A DNA stretch of 18,818 bases, taken from the NCBI GenBank assembly GCA_046302135.1, contig JBKCIQ010000003.1, forward strand, positions 1 to 18,818, in the 5' to 3' direction. The position numbers were made by a program, and so were the translations under genes. This DNA is from AM-1111 sp046302135. GTDB lineage: Bacteria; Bacteroidota; Bacteroidia; B-17B0; Aurantibacillaceae. Below the pieces are notes generated by a model that ran no database searches, was not told where the DNA came from, and saw nothing but the letters and a program-made list of their open reading frames with translations. Shown piece after piece: positions 15,304 through 18,818 of this stretch (position 1 is its first letter; every line of letters starts with the position of its first letter).

Positions 15304-17970
15304 CTAGTAAAATATCTTTCTTACTATTATTTCATTCTCTGTTTGTACTTTAACAAGATAAAATTGATTATGCTCAGGCAAAGACAACTGTAATAATTCA
15401 TCTTTTACAACTATTGATTCACCTCTTGTCAACTCCTGTCCCAAAATATTTAAAATAGAAATATTTACATTTTTCGAAGTTGCTAAATTAAATTTAACAA
15501 AAACTCCCGAACCATTATTAAATACCAAGGTGTTATCATTTAAATCGTTATCTGAATCTGATACAATGTTTCTATTGCAATCCGAACGATTTTCAAAATG
15601 AATTAAAAATCTCTCAATTTCTGATGTATCAATACAGGAAAAACTGTATGACTTTTGATTGTTCAAATAAACCCTTTCCCCATTACGCAAGTTTTCAATC
15701 CAGATACAATTATAAATGTCGAATGAATGAGTAATGAAATCTAAATTATGAACTCCAACAACGCCGGGTTTAACATGCAAGGTAACGCTTTTATTTTCTC
15801 CTTCGTTTCCCGATTTATTGAGTAATAGTTTTTCACCATCCGAAGATGTTGTCCAAATATTATCTGCAAAATTGAAAATATTAGGCAGATAAGGTAAATC
15901 ATAGTTAAAATCAAACTTATTACTCGCGTCTTTAGCAAAAGAAATGGACGTCTCAGCACCAAGACCGTTAACATCATTTCTAACTTTAACTTTCAAAAAA
16001 GCTTGATTGTTTTCAAGTCTGGTAATACTGGGTAAACTTGAAACATTTTTCATGCTCTCAGTAAAATTAATCACACCACCGGTACTATTTACCACAAAAC
16101 CTTGATTTGGCGAAATCGGACCTGAACTTTGCACTGAGGCGCCATTTGGAAGCATCATATAATAACCCGCTGAGTTTATATTTGTATTACTCGCTGCTAG
16201 CGCAGTGAAATCTATAGGACATGCATACGGGTTACCAACAAGAGACTGACTACTGTATGGGCCACCAACTATTAATGAAGGTGAGGATACATTGGAAAAG
16301 TTTGGAGTTCCTACGCTATTATAAATTAAAGGAGACAATAACTGAGTTGGGTTATCACCTACATAAACACAAAAACCTCTACCCGGGGTTAATGGCTCGG
16401 TAATTGTAGTAACTGCCACCCATCCGGTATTCATCATTTTATATACCGACCTATAAACTCCACAACATGCATTACCATCATTATTACCTGTTACTCCACT
16501 AGTGTAAAACCTTGGGTCATTGTCCCAGTCAGCAAGTGTGATTCCGCTAATAGGTGAAGAAAGATATTGCCATCCGGTTTGAGCAGGACCATCAATATAT
16601 GAATCAATTGTCCAACCGGTCCCTGATAGAGAACCTATAACCGGTCCTATTCTTCCGTACTGCGTTGGCGAAGACGCGACAAGACGAATTGTACCTGAAC
16701 CTGATGTTCCAATATTACCCAATGAATCAGTTAATAAATTTGTTACAAAAGTATTTCCGGTAACTGAAACACCTGCCGCGTTTCTAATTACTAAATCGTA
16801 AAAGGTCGGAATACCCGAACCTGAAATGGTTTGTGGAGACGAACCAATGAATCTGAATTTTCCATTACGCGGGTTAACGGTAGCACCGGCATTAGTAGTC
16901 ATATTTCCGGTTATATGACAAGTAAAATTAGATGCAGATAAATCAAAGCTACCGCTGTTTAATGTTAGTGATCCACACTGAATATCAGAACCAAGTGTTA
17001 AACTTGTCGATGGACTGACTTGCACTGTTGCTAATCGTTCGGTACCTCCGGTTCTTGTTACTGTTGGTGAAGTTCCAGAAAAAGTTACTATACCCTGATT
17101 GGTTAAATCATTTGAAGCTGCAGTACCATTGTGTACCCAGTTTCCATTACAATTTATGTTGAATCCTGCACAATTTAAGACAACATTGGATGCAATTGTA
17201 AAATTACCATTGGTAGTAATTGCACCAAGTAAATTTTTGGTCCCGTTTAATGAACCTGAACCGTTATCAATGGCAAGGTTATGATAAGTTAGGGATCTAA
17301 TACTAGTAACATTAATACCAGTATAAATTACCGTATTAGGATTTGCATTCGCAAGCAAAGTACCGCCTGAAAAGGCAATATTTCTTCCTACAGTAAAGGT
17401 TGAGTTTATATCGTTGTTAAATGTGGAGCCGGAATTAAGTGTGGTTGATGTTAGGGTTCCGGTTGTAAGGTTACCAAAGTTGTTTAGGGTGGCACCGCTA
17501 GTTAATGTGAAGTAGGCACAGGAAACTGTTGTACCTGACAGAAAATTTCGAGTTCCAGAAATTCTGATATTCCAATTAATGTAGGGAGTTGTAGAGGAAA
17601 CAATTGGATTGACAGAATTAAAATTTGCTGTATTATTAAGAAACCATTGCGAAGTTCCAACTACTCTAACAACACCTGAGTTAGTGAAGTCACCGTTAAT
17701 AGAGACAGTGCCACTAACGTTTAAGGTATCCCCGGCGTTTATTGTTAAACTTTTTACTTGTGCACTTGTAGGCATAGAACAAGTAAAATCAATTATAACA
17801 TCATCATCGCCATCAGGAACACCGGGTGAAGTTGGATCGGTTCCGGACAATAATGTCCATGAGGTTATGTTCCACCAGTTGCCATTTCTAACCTTGTTAA
17901 CAAAAACTGCCTGGGCACTAAGCAAATTAACACCAAATAAAAAAAGAAAAAATATTAAAAAGTTTCGCAT
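15304..17970 (-). CDS. Secreted beta-repeat protein with type IX secretion C-terminal sorting domain
   Basis: An 888-residue exported protein. A signal peptide (residues 1-19, hydrophobic core FLIFFLFLFG, cleavage probably after LLSA before Q20) sends it through Sec. Residues of about 25-450 open with NGNWWNITSW and VPDGDDDVIID and continue as imperfect repeats rich in G, T, N and S (LTINAGDTLNVSG, ITTNGNFTIASN, LTLNSGSFDLS), expected to fold as a beta-helix/beta-solenoid. From about 468 (WQYLSSPISG) to 800 lies a second region common in Bacteroidota surface proteins. Residues 819-888 (VFVKFNLATSKNVNISILNILGQEL, split as strands, then QFYLVKVQ and RKIFY at the end) form a type A T9SS sorting domain. 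It should thus cross the outer membrane by T9SS and be released or anchored to lipopolysaccharide. No enzyme domain is recognised; adhesion or structural role is inferred. By eye the gene is richer in G and C than its neighbours. Intergenic gaps of about 130 bp on each side suggest a separate transcription unit. Confidence 0.88.
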   Translation of the reverse strand: MRNFLIFFLFLFGVNLLSAQAVFVNKVRNGNWWNITSWTLLSGTDPTSPGVPDGDDDVIIDFTCSMPTSAQVKSLTINAGDTLNVSGTVSINGDFTNSGVVRVVGTSQWFLNNTANFNSVNPIVSSTTPYINWNIRISGTRNFLSGTTVSCAYFTLTSGATLNNFGNLTTGTLTSTTLNSGSTFNNDINSTFTVGRNIAFSGGTLLANANPNTVIYTGINVTSIRSLTYHNLAIDNGSGSLNGTKNLLGAITTNGNFTIASNVVLNCAGFNINCNGNWVHNGTAASNDLTNQGIVTFSGTSPTVTRTGGTERLATVQVSPSTSLTLGSDIQCGSLTLNSGSFDLSASNFTCHITGNMTTNAGATVNPRNGKFRFIGSSPQTISGSGIPTFYDLVIRNAAGVSVTGNTFVTNLLTDSLGNIGTSGSGTIRLVASSPTQYGRIGPVIGSLSGTGWTIDSYIDGPAQTGWQYLSSPISGITLADWDNDPRFYTSGVTGNNDGNACCGVYRSVYKMMNTGWVAVTTITEPLTPGRGFCVYVGDNPTQLLSPLIYNSVGTPNFSNVSSPSLIVGGPYSSQSLVGNPYACPIDFTALAASNTNINSAGYYMMLPNGASVQSSGPISPNQGFVVNSTGGVINFTESMKNVSSLPSITRLENNQAFLKVKVRNDVNGLGAETSISFAKDASNKFDFNYDLPYLPNIFNFADNIWTTSSDGEKLLLNKSGNEGENKSVTLHVKPGVVGVHNLDFITHSFDIYNCIWIENLRNGERVYLNNQKSYSFSCIDTSEIERFLIHFENRSDCNRNIVSDSDNDLNDNTLVFNNGSGVFVKFNLATSKNVNISILNILGQELTRGESIVVKDELLQLSLPEHNQFYLVKVQTENEIIVRKIFY

Positions 17971-18014
17971 TTAACCCAATAGGTAATAACAGGTATAAAA
18001 ATAAGAAAAAATAA

Positions 18015-18035
18015 CAAAAATAAAAACCAAAACTA
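18015..18035 (-). promoter_or_regulatory. Two overlapping-region candidate -7 elements upstream of the T9SS gene
   Basis: Minus-strand positions 18035-18028 read TAGTTTTG and 18022-18015 read TATTTTTG, both exact fits to the Bacteroidota -7 consensus TAnnTTTG, 45-65 bp upstream of the start at 17970. No TTG is found at the normal -33 spacing for either. The surrounding DNA is a nearly pure T-rich tract on this strand, which may be an UP-like element but also makes chance matches likely. Confidence 0.22.
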
Positions 18036-18101
18036 AAAAAATTCTAAAAAGTTCACTTCATACAACTAAAAATAACTTTTTTCATTTAATAACCAATGAT
18101 C

Positions 18102-18818
18102 CTAAGGGGCTATTATTCTGATTTTAGTCGAAACAGTAAAAAAATTGTATACGATGCAGAAATTTTTAAAACCTAATGTTTTGATTAAAAACTTTTTAAA
18201 CCAATTCATTCCAAAATTATTTGCAACCTTCCATTTATCGTTAACATGGGCATTAAATATTGATGCAGAATCAATTAAATCATATAAACTTAATTCTATT
18301 AAGGTAACAACTAAAAAATCGTAAAGCTTATCTAAGCTAGAACTTTCGAATATTAAACTTTTTTTCTGAATAAAATCAATAATCCCTAAACGAACTAAAA
18401 TATATTGCCTAAGCCTTGTTTTAGGATTACTTTTTGAAATCTGACCTAATTCGCGCTCTCTTACAATTGTCAAATGATTTTTATCATAAAGATACGTAAA
18501 ACCGTTGGCAATCAAACGAAACATTAATTCAGTTTCCTGTGAACTCAAATAATTTTCGTTCCACCCACCTACTGAATCTAAAGAGCTTTTCCTCCATAAA
18601 TTTGAAGAGGTAATACCTGCATTTCCGATAAAAACAGAAATAAGGCCATTTTCATTAACCTCTACTTTCTTATCAAGACCTTTCAAGTCGCGCTTTAAAT
18701 AAGCACCAGCAATAAATGATACTTCAGGTTTTGCCTTTTTAGCTATTTCAATTTGATTTGCTAATTTGTAAGGGTCAAGAATATCGTCAGCATCGAGAAA
18801 TTGAATCCAGGTAAAAAC
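18102..18818 (-). CDS. GT2 family glycosyltransferase (5' end cut by window)
   Basis: The C-terminal 238 residues of a GT-A fold family-2 glycosyltransferase; the frame is open to the last base of the window, so the N-terminal nucleotide-binding part is missing. The segment IQFLDADDILDPYKLANQI contains the metal-binding acidic motif DADD (codons 18783-18794). Further on, GITSSNLWRKSSLDSVGGWNE followed by SSQETELMFRLI gives the conserved acceptor-side pattern with the E-T-E near the catalytic-base position. The C-terminus has no membrane helix except a weakly hydrophobic end. An in-frame TTG at 18686 is internal and is not a start, since coding similarity continues upstream through DADD. The stop at 18102 is 131 bp from the T9SS gene. 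It probably adds one sugar of the repeat unit; specificity is unknown. Confidence 0.9.
   Translation of the reverse strand, partial: VFTWIQFLDADDILDPYKLANQIEIAKKAKPEVSFIAGAYLKRDLKGLDKKVEVNENGLISVFIGNAGITSSNLWRKSSLDSVGGWNENYLSSQETELMFRLIANGFTYLYDKNHLTIVRERELGQISKSNPKTRLRQYILVRLGIIDFIQKKSLIFESSSLDKLYDFLVVTLIELSLYDLIDSASIFNAHVNDKWKVANNFGMNWFKKFLIKTLGFKNFCIVYNFFTVSTKIRIIAP

Noticed and set aside
17609..17974. Open plus-strand frame of 121 codons
   Set aside because: It is the mirror of the signal peptide and first repeats of the secreted protein gene and has no recognisable features.

Overview
The window looks like part of a surface-polysaccharide (O-antigen, capsule or exopolysaccharide) biosynthesis locus from a low-GC member of the Bacteroidota. 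Three things support this. One gene carries a signal peptide and a type IX secretion (T9SS) C-terminal sorting domain. The DNA is very AT-rich with little Shine-Dalgarno signal, and several genes appear to start at TTG or GTG. The only promoter-like sites visible match the Bacteroidota -7 consensus TAnnTTTG. The exact class cannot be told from the sequence. All 17 genes are on the minus strand, so transcription runs from high to low coordinates.

Layout in the order of transcription. (1) 18818-18102: family-2 glycosyltransferase, 5' end outside the window. (2) 17970-15304: large secreted beta-repeat protein with a T9SS sorting tail, isolated by gaps of about 130 bp on both sides. (3) 15169-11447: Gfo/Idh oxidoreductase, left-handed beta-helix N-acetyltransferase, membrane acyltransferase 3 and DegT aminotransferase. 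Three of these form a WbpB/WbpD/WbpE-like set that would oxidise, aminate and acetylate C3 of a nucleotide sugar. (4) 11441-6806: an unusual set of RraA-like aldolase, class I/II aminotransferase, ATP-grasp ligase, SAM methyltransferase and polysaccharide-deacetylase-like protein. (5) 6809-2564: divergent DegT-type aminotransferase, GtrB-like polyprenyl-phosphate glycosyltransferase, GalE-like SDR epimerase and a second sugar aminotransferase. (6) 2558-1131: GT-C-type membrane glycosyltransferase. (7) 1015-1: GT4 glycosyltransferase, 3' end outside the window.

From 15169 down to 1131 the genes overlap by 4-23 bp or are separated by no more than 30 bp. They therefore look like one long operon of 14 genes making and transferring one or more amino sugars. 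No flippase, polymerase, initiating phosphoglycosyltransferase or Wza/Wzc export gene lies in the window, so the locus must extend beyond it or rely on genes elsewhere.

The most interesting part is block 4. A 2-oxo-acid aldolase/decarboxylase-family protein, a PLP aminotransferase, an ATP-grasp ligase and a methyltransferase together could plausibly make an amino-acid-like acyl group and attach it to an amino sugar. This is inference from family chemistry and gene order. A second point of interest is that the T9SS cargo gene lies next to a 3-acetamido-sugar pathway, because in Porphyromonas gingivalis a Wbp-type sugar takes part in anchoring T9SS cargo to A-LPS. No RNA genes, insertion sequences or CRISPR arrays were seen, and there is no gene-free stretch longer than 135 bp.
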